Below, piece by piece: positions 7,028-14,452 of a stretch of DNA of 64,000 bases. Location of the stretch: contig CBDHFT010000001.1 in NCBI GenBank assembly GCA_965262775.1, positions 372,001 to 436,000 on the forward strand, read 5' to 3'. A program made the translations under genes and the position numbers. The notes under the pieces were generated by a model that had not been told where the DNA came from, ran no database searches, and saw nothing but the letters and a program-made list of their open reading frames with translations. This DNA is from JASGCL01 sp965262775 (GTDB taxonomy: Bacteria; Pseudomonadota; Alphaproteobacteria; JASGCL01). The number at the start of each line of letters is the position of its first letter. Within the stretch, counting starts at the first letter, position 1.

Positions 7028-8650
7028 TTATATCCCATGGAATTTATAAAATTGACTTTGGATGCAACCCGCCACCGCATCCAACCCGTCGTCGTGGCCA
7101 CTGCTTTGCCCGTTGGTTTGCAATTGAAAATCTTTCATTTCATTATAAAAACGCCCAACGCGTAGGCGGCGATGAACATGCAACGCCCCCGCCGACAACA
7201 AACTATCGAACGCGGCAAATATACGTTCGCGTTTGTTTTGGCGGTGGGTTACCTCATTGACCGCTATCAACTTGCGCTGTTTTTTTATTTCTTGGCGCAA
7301 TAAACTTGGCAAGAATTTTCCCAAACCGTTATTTTCAATCGTGATGCCGCGGGCGAAATTCTTTTCCATCAACGCCATGACCTGTTTTATTTGTGCCATG
7401 GCGGGGTTGTCATCCCCCGTGGTTTGCAAATATTGCAGGTCATGCAAATAAAAATGCCCATCATTATTTTTCATCATCACCGCCACCACCGAACCGTCCG
7501 ATTTTTTATCGCTAACGCCAAAGGCGGGGTCCCAAAAACAACCTATCGATTCCACCGCCACATGCAACGCACTGCTTTTTGTCAGGTTGTGTCCAACCAA
7601 CCTTAATTGCCCCACGTGATTGCTTTCGCTATATATTAAATCGCCGTCGTATTCTTGTATCAGGCTGCTATCCAAACCATGTTGGTGGTTGTCATCCATC
7701 CGCAGCATCATTTGGCTTAAGAATTTTTTTGCGCCATGGCGTTGTTGCAAATTTTTGATATGGCTGGGGGTAAATTTTTCGGGCCAAACCGAATTGCCAC
7801 CTTTGTCTAATAATGGCATCAACAGTGCAGAAAACCCCGCCAAATATCCGTCGGGCGCGGTGTTGTAAATACTATCTTGGCCATGGGGCGTGCCGACAAA
7901 TAATTGCAAACCCCCATGTTCCAAATTGCGCGAAGCATTATCCCCCGCGCGGGTTTCATGATTGGGCAGGGCGGGTGGCGGGGCCAGGATAAAGTCAACC
8001 TCCGCCAAGCGGCGACGCAATTCGTTGCGTTGGTCGCTGTGATAACTATTGTTAATAACCTCAACATCGTCGCAAATAATAACATCGGCGCGAAAACCCG
8101 TTATGTTGCCATATATGCCGCGCGCCACCATCGACGGGTCGCGCAACAGCAAATTTCGTTTGATGGTAAATTCATCGCGCGCCCATTGGTCGGGGTTATC
8201 GGGTTTAAGATTTTTTAACAAAGGGTGGCGGTCAAACAATTGTCGCACCGCCCTGACCATTTTGGTGGCCAGGTTTTGTTCGGCAGACAAAACCAAAATA
8301 CGCAAATTGTTATCGTGGTAAAGCAACCAAGCGCAAAACAAACCAACCAAAGTCGATTTGCCCGACGAACGAAAAGCCATCAACAGCAATTGGTTGTCGC
8401 CGCGTTGCCAGGCCTGTTCCAAAAACCTTGCCATGGTTTGTTGATGTTGGGGAAAGGGGCGATTTTCAACCACGCACCACAGGGCGGCAAACAGGCAAAA
8501 ACCAATTTGCTTATCGCCCTGTTGTTTGGCCTGTTCTTCGCCATGTTCTTCGCCATTGGCTTCAACGGTTGTTTGGTTTTGATATTGCATGTTGTGATAA
8601 TGGTGGTTAGTCGCGGTTGTCGGTGGCATGGTTAGTTGCTTTGTCGGCAT
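7028..8650 (-). CDS. Phage terminase large subunit, T7 gp19-like
   Basis: About 540 residues, close to T7 gp19 in size. It is the ATP-driven DNA-packaging motor and headful/end-cutting nuclease. The ATPase half has a Walker A-like MAFRSSGKST and a Walker B ADVIICDDVEV. The nuclease half keeps the acidic residues of an RNase H-like fold: FWDPAFG with DGSVV, ITIENNGLG, and GHDDGLDA near the end. All catalytic positions appear intact. The start is uncertain: the frame stays open to a TTG at 8719, but ATGs at 8650, 8629 and 8590 are alternatives. Any start at or before 8629 overlaps the preceding gene, which ends at 8607. It stands near the end of the minus arm, as gp19 does in T7. Confidence 0.9.
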   Translation of the reverse strand: MPTKQLTMPPTTATNHHYHNMQYQNQTTVEANGEEHGEEQAKQQGDKQIGFCLFAALWCVVENRPFPQHQQTMARFLEQAWQRGDNQLLLMAFRSSGKSTLVGLFCAWLLYHDNNLRILVLSAEQNLATKMVRAVRQLFDRHPLLKNLKPDNPDQWARDEFTIKRNLLLRDPSMVARGIYGNITGFRADVIICDDVEVINNSYHSDQRNELRRRLAEVDFILAPPPALPNHETRAGDNASRNLEHGGLQLFVGTPHGQDSIYNTAPDGYLAGFSALLMPLLDKGGNSVWPEKFTPSHIKNLQQRHGAKKFLSQMMLRMDDNHQHGLDSSLIQEYDGDLIYSESNHVGQLRLVGHNLTKSSALHVAVESIGCFWDPAFGVSDKKSDGSVVAVMMKNNDGHFYLHDLQYLQTTGDDNPAMAQIKQVMALMEKNFARGITIENNGLGKFLPSLLRQEIKKQRKLIAVNEVTHRQNKRERIFAAFDSLLSAGALHVHRRLRVGRFYNEMKDFQLQTNGQSSGHDDGLDAVAGCIQSQFYKFHGI

Positions 8651-9164
8651 GGTCCATGTTTGGTGAATCTTGGGTTGATGAATTTTCTTCAAAACTGTCG
8701 GTGATAATTTTCTTTCCAATTAAATTTTCGGCGCGGGCTAGCAAATTGCTAATTTCATTTTTTTCTTTTTCGTTGCCACGCGGATTCAATTCCAATATCA
8801 GGCTTAGGTTTTGTAAAATAATTTTTAAGGTTTTATGTTTTTCGCTTAAGGCTTTTAAAAATCTATAATGTGCGGCCGTTGCTTCTTCGTTTGCCGCGGC
8901 GTTTGACTCATCGCCCAATAATGGCTGGATAGAATTGGTGGAAAGGTCTTCAATCTCCCCCAGCAATTTGTTCAATAAATGCGGCAGGGCATTGTTAAGA
9001 ATTTTTTTTATCGATGGATTGCATTCCTTCACATCAAGGCGTTTTTTATCTTCGTTTTTATCTTGGCTGGCGGCGGCGGGTTGGTTTGCGGCCATGGCGG
9101 TTGCAAGTGGGGTTGTGCGGTGCGCGGCACAGTCGTCGGGCTTGGTTTTCTTCTGTTGAGTCAT
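8607..9164 (-). CDS. Hypothetical protein in the small-terminase position
   Basis: A 185-residue hydrophilic protein. The first 45 residues are polar, Ala/Lys/Gln-rich and probably disordered. Residues about 50-150 look helical, with Leu-rich segments (NALPHLLNKLLGEIEDL, then FLKALSEKHKTLKIILQNLSLILEL). It has no motif I can name. It directly precedes and probably overlaps the large terminase gene, which is where T7-like phages encode the small terminase subunit (gp18), so that role is proposed from position alone. No obvious helix-turn-helix is seen. The length is about twice that of T7 gp18. Confidence 0.6.
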   Translation of the reverse strand: MTQQKKTKPDDCAAHRTTPLATAMAANQPAAASQDKNEDKKRLDVKECNPSIKKILNNALPHLLNKLLGEIEDLSTNSIQPLLGDESNAAANEEATAAHYRFLKALSEKHKTLKIILQNLSLILELNPRGNEKEKNEISNLLARAENLIGKKIITDSFEENSSTQDSPNMDHADKATNHATDNRD

Positions 9165-9208
9165 GAGGAATATTTGTCTTTCTTTTATTTTTTATAAGGG
9201 GTGGGCGG

Positions 9209-9670
9209 CTACAGATTCTTGGCAAGTTCCGCCAAAGGATCGCTTGGTTTATTGTTTTGCTCAACATGGTTGGGCGGTTGGCGGTTGAATGGGGTTTGGT
9301 CCGCCCCGTCGGGGCGCAATATGGGCGACGGGTTTTTTTGCGGCGCGGGCGACCAAGCTTGCAACCATGATTGAAACAACGGTTCGTCCTGCCGCTCCCA
9401 CCGCTGGTTGATGGGTTGGTTGATGGGTTGGTTGGCGGGTGGTTGGTTTATTCTTTGTTCGATGCGGCCTAAGGTTTTTTCAACCTCGCGCTGGTAACGC
9501 TCGCCGCGGGTGTGCAAAATAACTACCAACCGCTGCAACGATTCCAAATGAATGGTAAGCCGCGCCAAATGTTTATCGAACAAACGAAACATAAGATATA
9601 ATGACAAGGTTGAAACCGACAACCCCGTGGCATTATCAAGCAAAAATTTTATCAATTGACTGTCGTTCAT
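9209..9670 (-). CDS. Small protein with one N-terminal membrane segment, in the holin position
   Basis: A 153-residue protein. An N-terminal hydrophobic segment (about residues 14-30, GLSVSTLSLYLMFRLF) is followed by a charged, probably coiled helix (HLARLTIHLESLQRLVV to IEQRI), then a Pro/Asn/Gln-rich tail with tandem NQPI repeats (DNA near 9405-9445). T7-like phages have a one-membrane-segment holin (gp17.5) just before the terminase genes, so holin-like function is a reasonable guess. It is much longer than gp17.5, however, and could equally be a minor virion protein. Five bases separate it from the gene before it. Confidence 0.55.
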   Translation of the reverse strand: MNDSQLIKFLLDNATGLSVSTLSLYLMFRLFDKHLARLTIHLESLQRLVVILHTRGERYQREVEKTLGRIEQRINQPPANQPINQPINQRWERQDEPLFQSWLQAWSPAPQKNPSPILRPDGADQTPFNRQPPNHVEQNNKPSDPLAELAKNL

Positions 9671-9675
9671 TTTTT

Positions 9676-10176
9676 TTACAATTGGTTGATGTTGCGCCCA
9701 AAACTATTGAGGAGGCTGATAGCGTCAGGCAAAGGATTATAAGAAGGGGTGTAAGGCGCGTTGTAGCTATTGGCATCAAAACCCCCATCATTTAAAGAAA
9801 GGGCTTGCTTCTTTAAGTTGGTTTGTTGTTGCAACAACGAAAGGTCGCTTTGATTTTTTTGACTTAAGGCTTGCAAGGCTTGGCGTGCCGAACCCGTGGT
9901 GGGGTCGATTCCCGATTTGTAATAATAGGCTTTCAGGGCGTCGCTGGTTGCCTGCTGCTGGGTGCGCAAATTATTTTCGGCGGCGATGCTGGCCAATTTT
10001 TCTTGTTGCAAGGCAATATCATTTTTTTGTTGGTCGAGCGTTGCCTGGCGTTCGGCCGCGCTACGTTGTTGGTCCAAGGCTTGTTGTTGTTGATTTTTTT
10101 GTTCCTGCTTGGCGTTTTCTTGTAACACCATGCTGGTGATAGTAAGGGGCAGGGTGAGGAGGGCAATGGCTGTCAT
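9676..10176 (-). CDS. Internal virion protein, T7 gp14-like
   Basis: About 167 residues. A short hydrophobic N-terminus (TAIALLTLPLTITSMVLQ) leads into a long Gln/Ala-rich coiled coil (about residues 20-85), then SGIDPTTGSARQALQALS and a Tyr/Asn/Pro-rich tail. This layout is typical of small podoviral internal-core proteins such as T7 gp14 (196 residues), which are ejected into the cell envelope at infection. The gene lies directly behind tail tubular protein B, in the expected order. The frame is open further upstream, into the end of the preceding gene; I chose the ATG at 10176, which leaves a 58-base gap. The larger gp15/gp16-type core proteins are not present. Confidence 0.65.
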   Translation of the reverse strand: MTAIALLTLPLTITSMVLQENAKQEQKNQQQQALDQQRSAAERQATLDQQKNDIALQQEKLASIAAENNLRTQQQATSDALKAYYYKSGIDPTTGSARQALQALSQKNQSDLSLLQQQTNLKKQALSLNDGGFDANSYNAPYTPSYNPLPDAISLLNSFGRNINQL

Positions 10177-10234
10177 GGTTTTTTTATTTGTCGCGAAGGG
10201 TGTAATGCGGGGTTGAAGGGGGAGGATGGTTTGG

Positions 10235-12355
10235 TTAGTTGGTGGGTGGGGTGGCGGGATTGCCAAGCGTGGCAATCACATATTCTTCCTTTACCGAAAG
10301 CAGGGTTAGTGGATAAGGATTCTGGTAACGAATTTGCCACAAAGATTCGGTGACTTCTTGTCGCCAACCCGCAAGGGTGAAGCTGGCCCAACCGTTGTAG
10401 GGGGTGGCGCAGTCGGCGGGGTTGACATGGGTATTATCCAACAACAAGGCGTTGGTTTGCGTGTTTAATAAATAATTATGTAATGGGCGGTCAAAAACCT
10501 TGCCATCGCTGGCCTGCCAACAAAGCAGGGCGGTATTTTTTACCAGGAAGGATAGGCGCGTTAGTTTGAGGGCGGAGAAACTGCCCCAACCGCCTGGCCC
10601 CGAAAATCGATTCAGCGGTTTTATAATCGATGTAAATATCAAACCAACGGTGAAGGCCTTGCCAGTTTCCAATTCGGGGGGCAAAGTAAAATTGGCGGTG
10701 GTAAAGGTGGCGATTTTTTTCAAAACCCCAGCTTGGTAAAATGCGATAGGTTGATTGACAAGAAAATCATTAAGGGTGATGGGCGTGGCGCGGTCGCTCA
10801 CCGCCGATTTTTCGCTGGCGCCGTCTATCAAATAATTGCTGTTGAATGTTTCGACAAACAACCCCGTGCCGCGCTTAACCAGCAAATAAATTTGGTCCAG
10901 CACCGCCGTTTTGTCGTCGGTTGCCATGTTGCGACCATTGGCAAACCCGATGATATTGCCCGTGGTGATTATTTTTCCCCAAGCAAATATCTGTTGCTCT
11001 TGGTAATAGGTCATCACCGCCAAGCTGCCGTCTTTTTTTAACCCATAGAGTAATTTTTTTTGGGCGTCATAATAGAGTGCCTTGATGTCGGCGGTTAGGG
11101 TTTTTGCCTGTTCGTTAAGGATAAAATGGTTGTAGGCTTTGTTAAGGTCAGACCATTGCAATTGATGCAATGTCTTTTGGTCGCGACCAAGGAACAGGGT
11201 GCAACCCTCCACATTCAGGGGCGGGGCCGAAGCCAAATTATTCATGCCGTAGCGACCTTGCCGCACCAGGCTAAGGCTGGTGGGGCTAAGGCTATCCACG
11301 GGGCAAGACCATTCGGCAAGGTTGGTGTAGATTTCAAGGTAACGCCCCGCCGCCAGCCATTGTATTTCTTCGGCTTGGTCGGCGGTGATGTTGAAACTAA
11401 TCCCATCGCCATTGGCCGCGCTGCCCAAATCAAAATTGGTGGCAAGGCCCAAACGCGACAACCAAACACGGCTGGGAAAATATTTTGAACCGCCAAAGAT
11501 AAGTCGCCCCTGGTAAGTGATGCCACAACGGGGGTAGCCCCGCGCGATGGAAAATACCTGTTCGGTAAAATCACCGTTGGTGGTGGCGTTGGTAAAATTG
11601 CTTAGGGTTTTTATAACCCGCGCCGTGGCGTTGCGTTTATCGGTTACATTGGAAATTTGCACCACGCCGCCAAAAACCTTTATTTGACTACCAACATGGT
11701 CGGCAAGCGCCCCCGTGCCAATAAAATAATCGCGGGTGGTTTTTATATTGATGCTGCCGCCCACCGTGGTGCTGGCGGCGGAGCAGGACATGTAGCCCCC
11801 TTCAGGAAATGTTTCGAAAGGCATAAGCCAGACCCCGTCGCTATCTTTATCAAAAGCAAAGGCGTTGATGCTGAATTTGGGGGTGTTGTTGGCGGCGTAA
11901 GAAATAATAAATGGGTTGATGGTTTCATGACAAAGCAGGGTGCCGAGGGTGGTATCGGCAACCTTGATATCCTTTACGGTTGACGCCGACCAAGCATGGA
12001 TGGCGAAGGCAAGGCTGTTGCCTTGCTGGTCGTAAATATCAATCCGTCCTGCCTCCGCCGTGGCATTGGGGTTGGCGGGGTAGGCTGGCTTGATAACAAT
12101 AATAGCCCCCGTTGTTTTGCCCCATTGGCAACTTATCAAACGAACATCATCGGCATGAAGTTGATAGTTGCCAGTTAAAGATTTTAATATGCTCATGCCT
12201 GGGCGTCGCGTCAAACTCCCCTCCAACCTGACTTCAAAATTTTCCAGGGCGCGAACGCCATGTTGGTATAGCAGGCTGGCCACTTGCGCATTGTAATCGG
12301 CATCAACAACGCCAGTTTTAAAATCGGTTTGTTCGAATATTTGTCTTATCGTCAT
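10235..12355 (-). CDS. Tail tubular protein B / nozzle protein, T7 gp12-like
   Basis: A 706-residue protein. The N-terminus (QTDFKTGVVDADYNAQV, then ALENFEVRLEGSLTRRPGM) is the classic start of podoviral tail nozzle proteins, which form the distal tail tube of short-tailed phages. The central part has the family's beta-rich signature series: GITYQGRLIFGGSKYFPSRV, LAAGRYLEIYTNLAEW, and DGSLAVMTYYQEQQIFAWG. The length is near T7 gp12 (794). An AAGGA ribosome site precedes the ATG. The gene lies 42 bases after tail tubular A. The frame is intact over 2.1 kb, a sign of continued selection. Confidence 0.88.
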   Translation of the reverse strand: MTIRQIFEQTDFKTGVVDADYNAQVASLLYQHGVRALENFEVRLEGSLTRRPGMSILKSLTGNYQLHADDVRLISCQWGKTTGAIIVIKPAYPANPNATAEAGRIDIYDQQGNSLAFAIHAWSASTVKDIKVADTTLGTLLCHETINPFIISYAANNTPKFSINAFAFDKDSDGVWLMPFETFPEGGYMSCSAASTTVGGSINIKTTRDYFIGTGALADHVGSQIKVFGGVVQISNVTDKRNATARVIKTLSNFTNATTNGDFTEQVFSIARGYPRCGITYQGRLIFGGSKYFPSRVWLSRLGLATNFDLGSAANGDGISFNITADQAEEIQWLAAGRYLEIYTNLAEWSCPVDSLSPTSLSLVRQGRYGMNNLASAPPLNVEGCTLFLGRDQKTLHQLQWSDLNKAYNHFILNEQAKTLTADIKALYYDAQKKLLYGLKKDGSLAVMTYYQEQQIFAWGKIITTGNIIGFANGRNMATDDKTAVLDQIYLLVKRGTGLFVETFNSNYLIDGASEKSAVSDRATPITLNDFLVNQPIAFYQAGVLKKIATFTTANFTLPPELETGKAFTVGLIFTSIIKPLNRFSGPGGWGSFSALKLTRLSFLVKNTALLCWQASDGKVFDRPLHNYLLNTQTNALLLDNTHVNPADCATPYNGWASFTLAGWRQEVTESLWQIRYQNPYPLTLLSVKEEYVIATLGNPATPPTN

Positions 12356-12397
12356 GGTGGGGAGTCCTTAAGTTGTTAGGCAAGTTGTTATGGTTGC

Positions 12398-12988
12398 TTA
12401 GCGTTTTTCGGTTAAAACAAAACGTGCGGTGATGGGTTTGACAGCGGTCAGGGTGGCATCCTGCGCGCGCGCTTCTTTGAATTCTTGGTTTGCTTTGCGG
12501 ATAAGAAAATCGGCGCGGGTGATGTCTTCGGTGATGGGCAATGCCATTTCCGCCATCAAGAACGCCACCAGCAATTTTGCAAAATAAATGGGAAAAAATT
12601 CTTCAGATATTTGCAACAAGCAATCGATGAGCGGCGCGGACCTTTTGCTTAATAAAATACCATCCGCCATGATATTGTCATGATTCTTGTCGCCCAAAGG
12701 GGTGAGCAGTAACAAAAGATTGGCGGGCAATTGATATTGTTGATAATCGGGATAAAGATTTTGCCAGGTGGCGTTTTTTGTTACCACCAAGGGCAGGGGT
12801 AAATTTTCTTTCAACAAAAAACGCCAGCGATGCCGAGTCGCCAAAGCACCCAGCGCCAAGGGGTAAAGTTGCTTGGCAATATTGGCTTCTAATTTGTTAT
12901 CATCAAGGCTGGCTAAACCATTGCTGCCCAACCCAAGCAAGGCGCTGTTACAAAAATAAAGGGGGCTGTAGGTAATATTATCAATCAT
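12398..12988 (-). CDS. Tail tubular protein A / adaptor, T7 gp11-like
   Basis: A 196-residue protein, the same length as T7 gp11. The opening FCNSALLGLGSNGLASLDD, followed by the LYPLALGALATRHRWRF segment, is the well-known pattern of the podoviral adaptor that joins the portal to the nozzle. The middle contains the Pro/Leu-rich segment QLPANLLLLLTP, and the C-terminal helix ends KANQEFKEARAQDA. It follows the capsid gene on the minus strand with 134 bases between, which hold a strong inverted repeat, and precedes tail tubular B, the canonical order. Confidence 0.88.
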   Translation of the reverse strand: MIDNITYSPLYFCNSALLGLGSNGLASLDDNKLEANIAKQLYPLALGALATRHRWRFLLKENLPLPLVVTKNATWQNLYPDYQQYQLPANLLLLLTPLGDKNHDNIMADGILLSKRSAPLIDCLLQISEEFFPIYFAKLLVAFLMAEMALPITEDITRADFLIRKANQEFKEARAQDATLTAVKPITARFVLTEKR

Positions 12989-13057
12989 GTTTTTTTAGAA
13001 TTTTTTATCAAAAGTTAAGGGCAAAAAGTTTAAGGCAAAAATTGTCATTTGGGGTGG

Positions 13058-13117
13058 TTCTTTAAGGGGGGTGCGGAGGGCGGAGAAAAAAACCTCGAGC
13101 AGTCCCCCCTTAAAGAA
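13058..13117 (-). repeat. Perfect 14-bp inverted repeat behind the capsid gene
   Basis: Arms TTCTTTAAGGGGGG (13058-13071) and its exact complement (13104-13117) enclose 32 bases. It begins just after the capsid stop. There is no U-run at its 3' side, so it is not a standard terminator; it could act as a partial terminator or an RNA-stability element, comparable in position to the T7 terminator behind gene 10. Confidence 0.75.
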
Positions 13118-13122
13118 TTCGT

Positions 13123-13977
13123 TTAGTTGGTGTCGGCGCAACGCACGCGAACGATGCCGTTGCTATCCAACACGCCCGCGCCGATGCTTATCATGTTGCT
13201 GACAAACCACGCGGCTTTGTCGCCATGCCATGAAATATCAGTTTTGATATCCGATCCCGCGGCCACGCCGATAGAACGGCGGTGATACCAATAACATTGG
13301 CGGGCACCATTGTTGACGGTTAGGCCGCTGTGCGGGATAAAGGTCGAGCCAAGCCATTTTTTGGCTTGGGTATTTTGCCATGGCAATTGGTCGGCGGACA
13401 CATATTGCGCGTTGGCAAATTCTGGAATAGACATAAGGTCAGACCATTGTTTCCAACCAATGATAAAATAACGGTCGCCGTCATCGGGAACATCGTTTTT
13501 ACCCATGGTTTGGAAGGCTGCCAAAACTTTTTCTTTGGTCAAACCAACCGTATCGGCCAAATTGCCACTGCCCGTCACGTTAATCGTGGCGGCAACCGCG
13601 TCAAAGGCGTTGATGATAATATCATCGGTTTTGCGACCCAGGGCGTAGGCGCCATTTTGCGCCGCCACCATACGTTCATCGACATTGGTTTTTAATTCGT
13701 CCAAGGCATCAATCCATTCGCCGCAATAATAATCGGTGAGGGGGATTTCGACGACATCGTGGGCCAGGCGCATGACGGGAACATCGCCATTGCGGGCTTT
13801 GGTGTCGGCGGCGCCTTTACCAATTTTTGGAAAAACGGCAGACATACCGCGGACATTGTTTTTGTAACGCACCGTGGGGCGCAATTTTGAACCCTGGCGT
13901 TGAAAGGCCTCGTTGACCTCGGCTTCGTAATATTTAACGAAGCTGTTGGACATGGTGTTGGTAGGGTTTGCAGGCAT
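13123..13977 (-). CDS. Phage major capsid protein
   Basis: A 284-residue protein starting at the ATG at 13977, which has a good AGGAAAA ribosome site upstream; the frame is open earlier but without such a site. Features typical of small podovirus-type capsid proteins are the SNSFVKYYEAEVNEAFQRQG start, a basic region after it, the DVVEIPLTDYYCGEWIDALD central segment and the FIIGWKQWSDLM and WLGSTFIPHSGL strands. These match the HK97-fold capsid family found in T7-like phages that infect Alphaproteobacteria. It is the first gene of the minus arm, expressed from a LexA-box promoter about 365 bases upstream. The frame is intact, with host-like codon use. Confidence 0.85.
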   Translation of the reverse strand: MPANPTNTMSNSFVKYYEAEVNEAFQRQGSKLRPTVRYKNNVRGMSAVFPKIGKGAADTKARNGDVPVMRLAHDVVEIPLTDYYCGEWIDALDELKTNVDERMVAAQNGAYALGRKTDDIIINAFDAVAATINVTGSGNLADTVGLTKEKVLAAFQTMGKNDVPDDGDRYFIIGWKQWSDLMSIPEFANAQYVSADQLPWQNTQAKKWLGSTFIPHSGLTVNNGARQCYWYHRRSIGVAAGSDIKTDISWHGDKAAWFVSNMISIGAGVLDSNGIVRVRCADTN

Positions 13978-14338
13978 AAATTCTTTTCCTTTCTTGAAAA
14001 AAAATGAAGGGGTGGGCATCGACCGCGGGTGGCGGGTTTGCCGCACCATCTACGTTGGGTTGACCACGACATAAATAAATGCCAGCAGAACAACCCAAAA
14101 AAGATTGGCGCAAGCACCGCACAATATTGCGGGGCAGATGACCAGTTAGGGAATGAAAGAAAATTGACGGGTGCGGGGTGAAAAAATTTCACCCAGAACA
14201 TTGCCGTTCATTTTTGCCCCCGCCCGAAAGCCATGATGAAGCAAATATTGCCAAAACCAAGGTTGTTTAGGGGCACGAGGCCAATATATTGTTAATGTTT
14301 TAATCCGCCGAATCGATTGTTTCTAATCGGCAAATACA
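13978..14338 (-). other. Long leader of the phage minus arm
   Basis: About 360 bases between the LexA box and the capsid start. It contains only tiny frames (about 21-24 codons, for example one starting with ATG near 14210) with no recognised product. One short minus-strand frame here is strongly hydrophobic but lacks a good start. A perfect 8-bp hairpin (GGGTGAAA/TTTCACCC) lies at 14176-14194. I cannot assign a function. Confidence 0.4.
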
Positions 14339-14353
14339 GAACATATAACGAAC
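14339..14353 (-). promoter_or_regulatory. LexA (SOS) box of the phage minus arm
   Basis: GAAC-N7-GAAC, perfect, the direct-repeat operator of alphaproteobacterial LexA (GTTC-N7-GTTC on the transcribed strand). It lies 11-25 bases downstream of the -10 box, where a bound repressor would block initiation. A third GAAC lies inside the promoter spacer at 14372-14375. Confidence 0.82.
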
Positions 14354-14363
14354 ATAATAAGAA

Positions 14364-14392
14364 TAATTACAGAACAAAATGGTTGTTGTCAA
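14364..14392 (-). promoter_or_regulatory. Promoter of the phage minus arm
   Basis: On the minus strand, TTGACA (14392-14387), a 17-base spacer containing TTTTGTTCT, then TAATTA (14369-14364). The same layout occurs at the portal promoter near 23610. It drives capsid to terminase. Confidence 0.78.
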
Positions 14393-14417
14393 GGATTTTT
14401 TTTATTTTTTTTTAATC

Positions 14418-14446
14418 TTGGTTTGTCGCCCGCGGTTTGCTATAAG
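14418..14446 (+). promoter_or_regulatory. Promoter of gcdH, probably leaderless
   Basis: TTGGTT (14418-14423), a 17-base spacer and TATAAG (14441-14446). The expected start of transcription falls on or next to the ATG at 14453, and no ribosome-binding site is present, so the mRNA may be leaderless. It is back to back with the phage promoter. Confidence 0.5.
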
Positions 14447-14452
14447 TTGCTT

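Noticed and set aside
6498..8635. Plus-strand frames opposite the terminase and its neighbours
   Set aside because: They are antisense shadows with His/Arg/Cys-rich, low-information translations and no motifs, while the minus-strand frames match phage families.
9400..9450. Direct repeats considered as a CRISPR or operator array
   Set aside because: They are short in-frame repeats encoding NQPI units of a Pro/Asn-rich tail; there are no spacers.
13692..14201. Long minus-strand frame covering the capsid leader and the 5' end of the capsid gene
   Set aside because: It runs in another frame over the capsid gene, has no family signature and an odd Cys/Trp/Pro-rich composition; the capsid frame has a good ribosome site and family match.
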